Below, in pieces: positions 36,871 to 48,214 of a stretch of DNA of 64,000 nt (position 1 is its first letter; each line of letters opens with the position of its first letter). The DNA comes from Trichoplusia ni (taxonomy: Eukaryota; Arthropoda; Insecta; Lepidoptera; Noctuidae), in the NCBI RefSeq assembly GCF_003590095.1, contig NC_039492.1, forward strand, positions 2,170,001 to 2,234,000. The letters run 5' to 3'. The position numbers were made by a program, and so were the translations under genes. The notes below the pieces were generated by a model. The model saw only the letters and a list, made by a program, of their open reading frames with translations, was not told the DNA's origin and did not search any database.

Positions 36871-37539
36871 TAATAATATTCGGCTAAGATTTATACATAC
36901 GTCCACAATATGACACTTGCGATAACGATCAACTATTATATGACCTGGTTGGCGCCGCCGCCAACTTCAGCCACTGTACGATTATAGGGAACAAATACTG
37001 CAGATATTATTTATTGTTAAGACTTGATTATTTATTGTTGATTTATATTTGTACCAATTGCTAGGCGTACCAGAGGGATAATGCTTTAATATGAGATCGG
37101 CAAAGTTGGTTATAGTAAACTGGCTTAGTTATTTGCATGATGATGTAAAAAATTATACGACATCTGAGTAAAACTGAATAAAAATACTGAAGTTATGATT
37201 ATTTTAACCATAACATATTTATTCAGTTTATAGAAATAATAATTTAAAGTCACTTTTTGTTTGGTTATACATAAAATATACAGTAGTGTTATCGGCAGAA
37301 CATGATCTCATCAGAATATATGAATTGTTAAAATAAAGGTTTTTTTTTCAATACAAATCCCCAAAACATTTAGATTTTATATTCATCACTATCGACAGCA
37401 CTATTCTAGTCCAGTCCTCTGAGAAGCTTGGTTCATCAGTACAAGAGCTACAAAGTTCGTTTTTGCGTCGTGACGTGAAACATTAAATTAATCCACAAAA
37501 ACCCTACACAAAAGCTTTTTTTTTCTGTTTACTGGTTAC
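36871..37539. other. Non-coding stretch, nothing recognised
   Basis: Only a short GC palindrome at 36948-36965, just upstream of which the MITE ends. No other feature. Confidence 0.45.
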
Positions 37540-37640
37540 TGTCCCTCTGCAAGGCTAAGGTCGCCATTAGATTTTTCCACTCAGCCCGGACCAATGCTTC
37601 TGCTATCCATCAGAAAAGTAGGTAATAACCATGTCTAAGC
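37540..37640 (-). mobile_element. Probable LINE 3' remnant, reverse
   Basis: 'tgtccctctgcaaggctaag' and 'tttttccactcagcccggac' resemble, in reverse, the tail of lepidopteran LINEs (compare 'cccactgccgggcaaagg' at about 40663). Identification is by pattern only. Confidence 0.35.
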
Positions 37641-38940
37641 ACTAATAACAAATTTAATATTGCAAACATTAAATAATAAATTTGAGAATCCTAACCAGAT
37701 AAATTAAGAAATATACAAAAGCAATGTCAATTATATCCGAATGAAAAAGAAACAAATGAAAATTTTATTCTTTTCAAGTACGGAAACTTGTAGCGTTGAA
37801 AATACATTGAAAGCAATACGGAAGATGAACATAATATTGAAATACTCACGCAAAAGCTTCATCTGTAGTGTACTACATACGTCTGCACTTTCAGGTTTCT
37901 ACATCGCAGCAATTCATAAAAACCGTAAACAATATTCGCACATGAAACATCTACTATGAAAGTATGAACCGTTTCAATATGACCACTACTAGTGGTTTGT
38001 CGATAGAAGTTGGTTTTCTCACTATTTTCTCACTTTCACTTTCACCCAATCCACTCACGTGATGAGTGAAAATTTGTAATGATTGTTTAGGTGTTTAGGT
38101 ATTCTATATTTAAAATCTATGCAGTAAAATGGGAATAATTCTTGTTTCTTAGTATTTATCTAAGCTCTGGCATACATTATGGTAAACGCTTGGACGCTAC
38201 TTTCAGTAATTTATCATATTAACATTTATGTTGCAATAGAATCTTTTAGAGAATTACATTTTACATACACGTCTTTATTTTGTAGGTCACATAATTAGTA
38301 CTCAATAAATAAAATATTAATCACCAATTTCTCCGTCTGCTTAAAAAAAGGTGAAATTAAAATGACATGCATTTCCATTTAAAAATCCTTTATCGAGTTT
38401 CCATAGTATCACTGTTACGGTTGAATGGAGTACTGACGTCACGAGCAACCATCTTGATTTATGATATTTTAAAAAGTTTTTTCTACGTCCGTGGACCGTT
38501 TCCAACGTACACGTAGGCATCACGTGAGAACATCATGTCATATTACGGTGACGTAGTAACGAACAAATTTGGTTTATCCGACTTATTCTTTCGGTATTTG
38601 TGTCGGAGTATGCGAATTGTTTCGTGGTGTGCGGTGTCACGTCAGAGCTTTAGTTGGTTTTAGAATTTCTGGTTGCAAATGTCTTGAATACAATATTTAG
38701 GTTGTCATATTGATTAGATTTGTTAAATTTATTTAAAAGTCGAGTGTCTATTATTTAGGTGCGGCGCTTCTGCAGCAAATTTATTATGTCAGCTGATTAT
38801 TAGTGGGTACCATGACTGAACCTAATTTTCCATTAAAGTTAAAAAAGTCAAAAGCTGAAATAACGATGATAGATGAACTAACGAATAATTAAAAATACTG
38901 AATCCTATAAAAAAAATTATTTTTTTAAAACATCACTCAC
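37641..38940. other. Non-coding stretch with ACGTCA-type motifs
   Basis: TGACGTCA at 38434-38441, with related ACGT motifs ('cggtgacgtagtaa', 'tcacgtcagag') at 38550-38645. No gene recognised. Confidence 0.45.
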
Positions 38941-38959
38941 AGTTCTGACCTACGCAGTC

Positions 38960-39173
38960 AAATTTGTTTTTTTTTTTACCAGGAAACAACTGCCTACGAA
39001 TTCTCCAAAACCGTTACACATTTACAGTAATTACTGTACAAAGCAGATGCCGAAGCGGCGCACGCGCAGGCATGGCGCCAATTGAGTCAAAAATAAATCG
39101 CTATCGCCTAGCAAACGTTAACCTCGCTAATCAATCAATTGGCAGGCGAAGCAGCGGGATTTTTTATTATTAA
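38960..39173 (+). promoter_or_regulatory. CpG-rich block after a good splice acceptor
   Basis: A run of T ends in TTTTTTTACCAG at 38982, followed by 'gaaacaactgcctacgaatt'. A donor-like CA|GTAATT follows at 39027, giving a possible 44-base exon. Then comes the CpG-rich 'gaagcggcgcacgcgcaggc'. A 69-codon frame spans 38964-39173 without recognisable motifs. It could be an exon, a small CpG-rich regulatory block or chance. Confidence 0.2.
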
Positions 39174-39803
39174 TAAGATGTCAATCGACTTCAAAGGGCT
39201 ATTCAGTATATTTGATTTTTTTTTGGTTTTGTAAGTATGTAAGTCATCAGCGTACAATAGGTAATTAGTAACTTTTTTATATAGAGATTCATAATAAGGC
39301 ATTTACAAATATAGCTTAATGAAGTCGAAGAAAAAAAATATAATTAAAATTAATTGTATAATTAAAATATCTGGGTACTACTGGCTACTTATTTTCCAGC
39401 CAGCCTTGAAACATACATAATATATGCATTCAATAATCTATATAGGTAATTATTAAAGAAGAGGGTTGTGCTAGCTAGCAGTGGTTTTTTTAACGAATCT
39501 ATGCGTTTTAAATTCTCTCTAGAAAACACTATCCAGTTCATCACTAACAGTTCTATCAATAAATATTTTGATATACTGACCATCATATATTATGATAATT
39601 TCTCTCTGTGATATACAGATCAATAAAACGAAAACCGTACATTGTTTTGGGAATACTCCGATATTATTCAAACTATCATGAAAGTTTAGCTATCATAAAC
39701 ACGCCTCGGTTTATACAATGGCTGTATATAATATACAACTTTGTTTAATAATACAATAGTATATAAATAACAGTATGGACCCTTACCAAGAATTCGTTAA
39801 ACA
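39174..39803. other. Non-coding stretch, nothing recognised
   Basis: No supported feature. Confidence 0.5.
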
Positions 39804-39880
39804 GGACTGTTGTTACTGTAGAAGCGAGACAACAATACGCAATGTATAGCGCTCTCTCGCTTCCTCGATGACTCCAGTCC
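39804..39880. repeat. Stem-loop element with GGACT/AGTCC ends
   Basis: 'gtagaagcgagacaacaata' faces 'tatagcgctctctcgcttcc'. The outer GGACT and AGTCC also pair. Best inner stem of the five members. Confidence 0.5.
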
Positions 39881-40151
39881 AGATTTACCATCTCATAGTA
39901 CAAGTACTAAACGCCATTGTACTTACAGTCATAACAATTCTAAAACACAGGCACCTAATGAAAATCTTTCGGCCATTAGTTGACATAACACGCAATGGTT
40001 GTTAATCACACAACCAGCTGTCAAAACAGCCATTTTAGCTGTCAAAATATTTTCTTATGCAACCATTTGTGTGGCAAACATTGCGGACGGTGTAATAGAC
40101 TTTGATTTTGTAATTGTTTTTAATGATCATCGTTATGAAAATTATAATCAT

Positions 40152-40400
40152 CTATACTAATTTTATAAAGCTGAAGAGTTTGTTCGTTTAGAGTCTTTTT
40201 GTGTTGAATATACCATTTATCAAGAAAGGCTGTTGGCTATATAACATGACGCTGCAACTAATAGGAGCGAAGATACAATGGAAAATGTGGAAAAAACGGG
40301 GAAAATTATTCATCTTTGAGGGCTTCCGTTGCGTGCGCTGCAGATCAGAGACGGTTCAACATCTTTTAACCACGTGGACGGAGTCGCGGGCAATAGCTAG
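40152..40400 (+). mobile_element. Non-autonomous Helitron, subfamily A, full length
   Basis: TCTATACTAATTTTATAAAG after A40151 to GTCGCGGGCAATAGCTAG before T40401. Centre 'ctgcaactaataggagcgaa'. Part of the (GTTT)n and 'gcgctaatctcagg' section is deleted. The 67-codon frame inside is the shared repeat frame. Confidence 0.85.
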
Positions 40401-40449
40401 TTAGTTATAATTTTCATAATGATGATTATAAGTAGACTCCATGTATTTT

Positions 40450-40700
40450 TTTGTCCCTACCACTGTAGCCCTTTCTTGGGCAAAGCTTCTTTACCTCTGT
40501 CTCCCAATGCTCTGCAAAGGCATCCTCCAAATATTTCCACAATTCTCTATCCTAGGTCTCTTGGACGCAGGCAACCATTTTGTGATGACCTATATCCAGC
40601 GATCACTGTTGATGCGACTGACGTGACCTGCCGATACCATTCTTTGTATGATATTTTTTAGTCCCACTGCCGGGCAAAGGTTTTCTAATTCTTCCAAACT
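40450..40700 (-). mobile_element. Probable LINE 3' remnant, reverse
   Basis: 'tctcttggacgcaggcaacc', 'tgacgtgacctgccgatacc' and 'cccactgccgggcaaaggtt' resemble LINE ORF2 tail sequence in reverse, badly decayed. Overlapping 60-80-codon plus frames here are shadows. Confidence 0.4.
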
Positions 40701-41001
40701 TCTCTATTTTTGTAATTTATGGTCAGATGCGTTCTATCATATCGCATATCTAACTAATAACTTTACGTGCCTAGTTCCAAAATGTCATTAATATAAAGAA
40801 GAGTTGGCAAAAAATATCATAGGTTAGCTTCTATAAAACTTCAAAGGTTGCTTAATATAAATCGGTCATTCCGCTCATCAAAATAAATAGAATTTTAAAA
40901 CCACACTGAAAACACACCTGTCTGTAAAATCAATAACATATAAACTATTTAAAAATACAATAAAAAACTGACACCTGTGCTGTGGCCTACAAACCTTTAT
41001 T

Positions 41002-41251
41002 AGGGCTCCGTACGCGAAAGGGTTAAAACCGAAGTTCTTTACTAAGGTTCCGCAGTCTGTCTGTCTGGCCGTCTGTCTGTCACCAGGCGGTATCTGATCA
41101 CCCGTGATAGCTAGACAGTTGTTCGTAGATTATTGTATTACTATTACTGTTAGATCTAAAAAATTATCTAGACTAGGCAAAGTAAGTACGGCTATAAATG
41201 TAATGGCCGACATTTTTTTCTGCAAACCTTCTTTTATTTGTACGGAACCCT
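41002..41251 (+). repeat. CTGTCTGTC/GTCACC repeat with inverted ends
   Basis: AGGGCTCCGTAC (41002-41013) and GTACGGAACCCT (41240-41251) are inverted with one mismatch. Inside are 'tctgtctgtctggccgtctg', 'caccaggcggtatctgatca' and 'gatagctagacagttg'. This is the only copy where both ends are visible, and it suggests a MITE-like structure. Confidence 0.5.
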
Positions 41252-42285
41252 CAGTATCACTAGTCCCACTCGTAATTGAATAGATTTTTTTTACTACCGC
41301 AACATGCGTTATTGTTTTACGAACGAACAAACAAACATACAAATCGGATTTATGAGTTAGACGTGTGTTAAACATACATACAATGATTTATTAGGCAAGC
41401 AACTGAAGAACGTAGGTAGTTTAAGGTACCATTAGTTCCTAAAACAATAAAATTCTTTGAAATAGTTTTATAGCGTTATAATACAGGTAAGTTTTTATAC
41501 ATAAACCTTCCTCATGAAATGTGTAAATCATAAAAGTTCAGGGTTCTATTTGGGCCAGGGCTGTACTGAAGTAAAAAAAAAAACTATTTACGACACAGAT
41601 GATATCTTTTTTTGACGTTTTTATTTTAAACCCTATCTGTAAAAATTAAAACCATTTCCGAAACATGTTTTTTCGGTGAATAGAATCTAGAATTTTTAAC
41701 GTCTATCTAATATAACCATTGAAAATAGTCGAAAATAACTGAAGATTTCTGAAAATCATTTTAGACATACAAAAACTATTTCTTAAAAAAAAAAGAAACG
41801 AGCTTACCCAAGCATAAAATCGAAAATATAATTTACCAAAACAATAGACTCAACACCATAAAAACGTGCATCTACGTTATAAATCGTCCTTATTACCATA
41901 ACTCCATTTTGTGTAATAAAATCCATGGTATGCTCCGTCCCTTTCTGTCCTGTTACTTCACATATCGCCATCTCTTTCTAAAGTGTTATGTTTATGTGCC
42001 TGATAACGATTACGTTCCGTATTCCAATGATTATGTTGTTTTGTGAATGATGTTGTGAATTGTTTCATGGTTCCGTATTGTTTTGATAAGGAATATGGTT
42101 TTATTGTCTCGTTGCACTATTTTGAAAAGGCTTTGTTCGTTGGGTTTGGTTCTAGTTTTGTTTCTAAGCGAGGCTTATATTTGTTGCAGAGCAGATAGGT
42201 TTGATAGCGTACGATAAGATAGGGAACAATGTTTTTTTAAGGAACGTTTTCAAAAGAGTTGATGTTGTACATATCGATGGAATAA
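41252..42285. other. Non-coding stretch
   Basis: Holds the weak ratchet candidate at 41486/41487. No repeat or gene recognised. Confidence 0.45.
41467..41494 (+). other. Weak ratchet-site candidate
   Basis: TACAG|GTAAGTTT at 41486/41487 gives a perfect donor next to an acceptor, but the upstream tract 'tttatagcgttataa' is poor in pyrimidines. Confidence 0.15.
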
Positions 42286-42544
42286 TCTATACTAATATAT
42301 AAAGCTGAACAGTTTGTTTGTTTGTTTGGACGCGCTAATCTCAGGAACTACTGGTTTAAATTGAAAAAATCTTTTTGCGCCGAATACACCATTCATCGAG
42401 GAAGGTTTTAGGATATATACCATCACAGATACAATGGGAAATGTGGAAAAATCAGGGAAAATTATTTATCTTCGAGGGCTTCTGCTCAAAAATTCCTAAC
42501 TTATATCTCCTAACCACGCGGACGAAGTCGCGGGCAGCAGCTAG
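42286..42544 (+). mobile_element. Non-autonomous Helitron, subfamily A, full length
   Basis: TCTATACTAATATATAAAGC after A42285 to GTCGCGGGCAGCAGCTAG before T42545. It keeps (GTTT)n, 'ggacgcgctaatctcaggaa' and 'accattcatcgaggaaggtt'. The 'gctgcgactaataggagcga' centre is deleted. Confidence 0.85.
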
Positions 42545-42864
42545 TTACTATATACAATAGGTTTTATAGTTTGCTTAGTTTAATACCATAGGCTAACTCT
42601 TGTTAATATACGAAAAAGTTACAGTCGAAAATATTGTAAGATAGAGATGGAATCTATAAAAATACAAGTACTACATTATCATTTTAATAAATTCTACACT
42701 CTCTGAAACTCAACACGGCAATATAAACACATAAAACAAAACATTAATTTTAACAACACCCTATAGATATAAAGTTCCGTGAAATTTTAATATGAAAAGT
42801 TGATTTTCAAAACACACCCTTTGTACTTCGTATACAAAACGTCACGCGTCGAAACTCATTATTC

Positions 42865-42902
42865 ATGACGTCACTCGCTGAGTGGCGATGTCATTACGTC
42901 AT
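42865..42902. promoter_or_regulatory. Nested palindromes built on ACGTCA
   Basis: Outer arms ATGACGT (42865-42871) and ACGTCAT (42896-42902) enclose a hairpin CACTC-GCT-GAGTG (42872-42884). The left arm is part of a full TGACGTCA. Two ACGTCA sites 30 bases apart could bind bZIP factors of the CREB/ATF type. Confidence 0.3.
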
Positions 42903-43089
42903 GTCAGAGATTTTGTCGTCAATATTGAGATTTTGTGAATACCAACGAAGTTGTAGCTGTTCATTGTTGCTTGCTCATTATATTTTTGTGTTGGTATTGG
43001 CAACATAGACTAAAGATGGACAGAGGAGTTTTATTAAAACGACAGAATTAGAATCTGTCACCCGCATTCAGAAGTTCATCGTTGTGTTG

Positions 43090-43160
43090 CAGGGGGTTTC
43101 ACAAACATTTAAGTCACATGCTCAAATATCACACAAATGCTTGTTCAACACAGGAATGTA
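43090..43160 (-). mobile_element. tRNA-derived SINE, family 1, reverse fragment
   Basis: 'agggggtttcacaaacattt', 'aagtcacatgctcaaatatc', 'acaaatgcttgttcaacaca'. Only the body remains. Confidence 0.55.
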
Positions 43161-43611
43161 CTACGCATGAAAGTAGGTTGGCGATAACATATTAAGAAAA
43201 AAAAACAAATTTTTACGATCTAATCACACTGTGTGTGTCCTAAATCAACGATGTTTTCGTGTACTCTTCATCTGAGAATATTTAAGAAGATATATGTCAC
43301 CTTAAAATAATTTTCAAACCTGGAACCTCATGCATACAAATCCGTTCACAGAACCACAGCACCACCGCAACGCTATCATAACCGAAGGTAAATCCTATAA
43401 AAAATACAAAAGCCCGTCAGTGGATGAGGCTAAACTTTTAATTGAAGATAGCTACCGTTCACGTCTATACGAAGTTCTTTAATAATTACCGTCTGCGGGT
43501 TTAACGGTGGTTTAAGTTCTGGAAGACTGCGATTTGACTCATGGATTTGAGCGTGACTATAATTATTTAACTTCTCCAATATGATTTCTAGATTCTTTGG
43601 CTCTTTTAAAG

Positions 43612-43735
43612 GTTCCGTAATACATAAATAAATAAATGGTAAATCCTGTTACTGAGGTGCCTGTCTTTGCATCCGTCTATCACCAGGTTGGGTCTCATGA
43701 ACCGTGATAGCCAGATAGTTGGTCGATGCTTGGCA
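43612..43735 (+). repeat. CTGTCTGTC/GTCACC interspersed repeat
   Basis: 'aggttccgtaatacataaat', 'gcatccgtctatcaccaggt', 'tctcatgaaccgtgatagcc', 'agatagttgg'. An (AAAT)n expansion lies near the left end. Confidence 0.5.
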
Positions 43736-44452
43736 TAGCAATTCGTCACGCATTGACTGCGAATTTATTTAGCCCTAAGTTTTCTACAAGGCAATGATTT
43801 TCTACAAGATTTATCCATTTTCTTCTATTTTCAACATAGTAAACCTAAAGATCACTACACTAAATTTGATTTTATTCAATCCGCATATTGTAACAGGCAG
43901 TGTGCTGTAAAATTAGTTTACATATTTATTTTTTATAAAATTACAATTATTTGTTGTAACATAAAATTAAAGATTCAATTTGACATACAATGTATTTAAT
44001 TTCAAGATTATTAACCGTCTTGAGACACATCAAGGATTTTATCTCAAAGTAAAGAAATAGCAATTTTGAGTAATGAAAATTTATTTAAAAACATTGTTAG
44101 CTAAGATTACAAGTAACAAGAACTTAATGAAAATTGGATTTCATCAACTCCTAGTAAAACGAGGCAGGTATTACAGAAAGTTGATCCTAACGATAATTGT
44201 GTTACAAATTCAAAGAGACTTCAATGTGTAATTCTAGAATGTCAATCGAGAAAAGGAGGTTGTTAGTTAGTCAATCTCCTTTTTCAAGGAGTTATTTATT
44301 AAAGATTTTTAAGGTCAGACTAGACTCGGGTGTAGATAAATAAAGCATACACTTGAATACAGACGAATAAATTAATTTAGTATCATGCGTTGTACCATTA
44401 GTATATTGTAGTTTCAAATGGTAGTGCATTTAAAATAAGACATTGTTTAATA
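43736..44452. other. Non-coding stretch with a small stem-loop
   Basis: GAGAAAAGGAG and CTCCTTTTTC near 44253-44286 form a short imperfect hairpin. Nothing else recognised. Confidence 0.45.
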
Positions 44453-44646
44453 GACTTGCCTGTTGGTCTACTTGCTGTTGGTAGCCCTGCCTGCTAAAAC
44501 GGAGGTCGTAGATTCGATTCTCACCCAGTACAAATGCTTGTGTAATGAGCAAGGATGTATCTAGAAATAAATAATTTTGTTTTTTTTTCCTAGTACTCAT
44601 AATACAATCTTAGTTTGAGACTAGATTGTGTGTTGTGTAAAAGTTG
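44453..44646 (+). mobile_element. tRNA-derived SINE, third family
   Basis: Head 'gttggtagccctgcctgcta' with B-box-like 'agattcgattctcac', body 'ccagtacaaatgcttgtgta' and tail 'gtttgagactagattgtgtg'. Unlike family 1 in both head and body. Pol III transcription would be expected if intact; this copy is diverged. Confidence 0.6.
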
Positions 44647-46197
44647 GAAAAAACAATATCCCGTTTACTCTTAACTCTTCTTCAACATGTCGTTATCTTC
44701 TGGTACTAAGTTTCCTTTTAGCTAATCAAGATTTAACACTTATATCAAAATCTTTCTTTTTATTTAGTCGGAATAAACAACGGCATCTTATAACCCTGGT
44801 TTAACAAAGAATCAGAAATATTTCCCGTCTATTCTTCACACTTGACACAAATTTATAGACTAGCGACAGACATTATCTGCAGCCATCTTAAATTTGCCAT
44901 GTTTATAGTAAAATTCATTAGCTCCTGAGTGCTTTTGACTAGTTTAATACTAATATTTGTATTCCATGTTCCGTATTTAGATCATTTGCATCATCGTTTT
45001 ATGATCTATGTAAACATTCAAACCGATTTCGGTCTGCTATTTATTTAGTTCTAGCGTTTCTGTTTGTACTCCAAATGTAGTATGCTTATATGTAAAGGTT
45101 GAAACGATTTTGTAATCAATACCTTCAATTTCAAAGTTATTTATTATTTCAGTGATTACATTGATATTTTAGAGGAAATTACCTGCTGCTGTGGATAGTT
45201 TTGTTTGAATAAAATGGAAAATGATTCCACCTATTTTTTTCATATAAATGAAGTCTAGAGTTCATTCTTAAAGCTATAATTTCGAATAACTTTCAGCAAT
45301 CTTTTTGCGATTCCCCCTCATTTATTTCTTCGTCGCCTGTTTTAAATCGACGAAAGGAATTTTAGTATTCGAGTTCTTTTATCCTTTAAAATTTCTTTCT
45401 CAAATTTTGCGCCATCTGTTTCCTTCAACTTGAAAATCCGCTTTCGTCTTATCCTTCGACCAAGTCTCATTGGCTTAGGTAAGGTGATATCCCTTGGGAA
45501 CAGCAATTAAATTCCCTACCTATCAATGTACAAGGCTCTGCCGATATTCATTGTAACTTAAGATTAAATTGATTTCTAGCTTTTTCCTTTTTGATCTTGG
45601 CGGAAGGTTTTTCTGAGATCTTATGCTTAGTACTTTTGAAGATCAGTGTTATAATATAATTCTGAATACTTTATTTAGATTCTTGGCAGACTAAAGTTTT
45701 ATTTATAAAGTTTTGGTTCCTCTTTGATCAGTTTAGTTTAAGTGGTTTAGGTGTTTTGGTATGTTTTATTATTTAAATGTAATTTAAGTTTTCCTGGCTC
45801 TCGGAAACGTCTCAAACGCCAGATAACGATGCATGCTTGTAACTAGGCAAAATACATCTCCCTTAGAGGACCTATGCATTAATCAATATGGGTCACAAAA
45901 AACACTCGAACTCTGTAATCTCATACTACTTTTCTCATGTAATAAATAGAAGCCTCTTCTTGGTTTTAACGACTAAACCTTTTTTCTTTGGCTTTCAAAA
46001 TAGCCTAAGATAACACCAACTTAATTTGCATCTAATTTTGCTTGCATAACTGAAAGTTATGGTAATTTCTGTACATGAGGATCAAATAACATGGCGCTTA
46101 ATTAATCAGAGTCTATAAGTTAGAAGCTGGGATATATGATCATTCGTGTACAAACTCTCGGCCTCTCAGTCAAAAGGTTACGACCAAGGGTTTCTCA
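44647..46197. other. Non-coding stretch with one CTCF-like motif
   Basis: CTCF-like core in reverse, TGCGCCATCTGTTTCC at 45408-45424. No gene or repeat recognised. Confidence 0.45.
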
Positions 46198-46385
46198 TTA
46201 ATACCCCTTAGTCAGACTGACTCTTGTTGACTCTCAAAGATATGTAAATGACAGCCTGCAATTTAACGTGCCTTCAGAACACTAGCTGATTGTGACATAG
46301 ATGGTCCCATCCACAGACCGAACGTGTCAAGTGAAGCTTAACTTGTTATTGATCAACTCGAACAGTCGTAGTTTAGTTAAGTGCG
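46198..46385 (-). mobile_element. 5S-rRNA-derived SINE, reverse, partial
   Basis: 'ttaatacccctta', 'aatttaacgtgccttc', 'gatggtcccatccacagacc' and 'gtcaagtgaagcttaacttg' match the family in reverse. Strongly diverged and lacking the 3' section. Confidence 0.6.
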
Positions 46386-47665
46386 ATCTAATAAGTATAG
46401 GTGACTAGACTGGTCTTCCATCCTTCGCGAATAATCCGATTTTTACACGTTCATTTAATTACTTGTATTATTTTTTTCTTATTTTTGGGCTACAGTTCTG
46501 CGTCAAAATGCATTCACTTTTGTTAAAACCAGGACAAAGGAATCAAGATATCAAAACAGTACCACTGCAATTTGTTCCACTACGAAGCCGACTTTTTCCC
46601 CTCGACACAAAACCACGCCTGTCATAATCTAATCAGGTCCTATTCAATACCCCCTTAATTCCACCTCATCATATTTAAGGCTTTATCTCCTTTCATCAAG
46701 GTCCAATTTGCGTTGACGTCATCCATCATTATGTCGCCTTCGGGCAAATTAAAGAGAGTCGTTTGTAAGAAAATGAACCTAATGATACATCCTTAGGCTG
46801 GTTTATTTGGTCTTAATGTGGAATTGAAATTATAGAGATGTTTCAAATTAGTGAGTCGCCTCTTTATTCAATAGTAGGTGCTAAAATATAGTTGCTTAGC
46901 GTTTCTATCTTCAGAATCTGATGCTTTGAACTAATTTACCCTGTACTAGGTATTCTAAGATGATCAGAATGGAAAAATATAATTTTATAATACCTGTTTC
47001 AAGGTTTCCTAAAATACTTTACAATTGAGTAATCGTGGTGTGGAAGTAGTTCTGTAAAGCTAGATACCATTGGAATAAAATTTCAATATTTGTATTATTA
47101 AAAAAAATCTAACAGAATCATTGGAAAATCAGTACAGGGCGGAAAATACAAAGACTTCCCAATAATTATTGTGTTGGCAAAATGCTTAAGAGAATGTGAA
47201 CTGTTTGAAATTTAATCCTAGTGCCATTTATTCATCGGCCATTGTAAATAGAAGAATCGGGGTCCAGACACCGACCATTATCTATGACAATATTAAACAT
47301 ATTAATATATTCTTAAGCCAAGTGTCCTTGTTTATAATTTATTTATTCATGAGTTATTGCTGTAACGATAAAAGTTTTATTGTCCGTCCGTACTTAATAC
47401 GTTGCTATTGAATATCAATAGTGTCATTAAGATAAAACGTTATTAAATTATGATACTCGATTTGTTTGTGTTATTGTCGTTATATAATTTTCCTTTCCTT
47501 CTTAGTCGTTTATTAATATTTCATGTTTAGACCGCTGAATCTAATTTCGTAAAAGAAATTAGCGATATTTGTAAAACGTTTTAAAATTAACCTCGTTGAC
47601 AATCAAAATCGTTTTAAATGTTAAAAGTACAATAAGGATATGAAACATGATACTTTGTATTATTT
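46386..47665. other. Non-coding stretch
   Basis: TGACGTCA at 46714-46721. No other feature supported. Confidence 0.45.
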
Positions 47666-47738
47666 AATTAATATTGTGTTTTTTTCTATTGTTACAGGTG
47701 AGCCAACATTTCGTTTTGGAAGAAGTGAAAACGATGCG
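47666..47738 (+). other. Candidate ratchet site or 41-base exon
   Basis: GTGTTTTTTTCTATTGTTACAG is the best polypyrimidine tract and acceptor in the window, ending at 47697. It is followed at once by GTGAGC, a usable donor, as in a recursive-splicing site. A second donor-like GCG|GTATTT at 47739 would define a 41-base exon 47698-47738. That exon has two open phases, reading VSQHFVLEEVKTM or EPTFRFGRSENDA. The second contains R-F-G-R, like an amidated RFamide cleavage site, but one short exon cannot establish that. Confidence 0.35.
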
Positions 47739-48214
47739 GTATTTTCTTTTTATATCTTTCTTATTAATATAGCATATTGGTATTTTAAAGGAAATAGGTA
47801 AATACAAAAACAGTAAGATTTTTTTTATTGTAACATACTAACAATCGCGAACAGACTATGAGACGAGAAAGGCATTTTAATAAAGCCAAAATATTTCAAC
47901 TATTCTGAAAAAAATGCATTCGAACTCAAAAATTTAAAAACTGAAAACATTTTTTTTTCGACCTAATTAAAACTGACGGTGAATATTTGGAACTTATTCA
48001 AATTTCGCAAAAATGCTTATATAATTAAGACATCAATGTACTGTTCTTTTTTTTTATTTTACGAAAAGCATTAAAATATACAATTTTGAGCATCATTTCC
48101 TGTGAAAACTTGAAATCGTCACACATTGTCTCGATTTAAAATAAATATAATTACGCGTTTATTGAGCCGGGTCTATACTGACGCGTTTTTACTGTAACCA
48201 AACGGTTCAATACG
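47739..48214. other. Non-coding stretch, nothing recognised
   Basis: No supported feature. Confidence 0.45.

Noticed and set aside
36948..36965. GTTGGCG-CCGC-CGCCAAC palindrome as a terminator or binding site
   Set aside because: Only 7-bp arms, isolated, with no context giving it a role.
47698..47738. RFamide neuropeptide exon (reads TFRFGRS)
   Set aside because: One short phase of a 41-base segment; no signal peptide, second peptide or other exon nearby. Kept only as a note to the splice-site finding.
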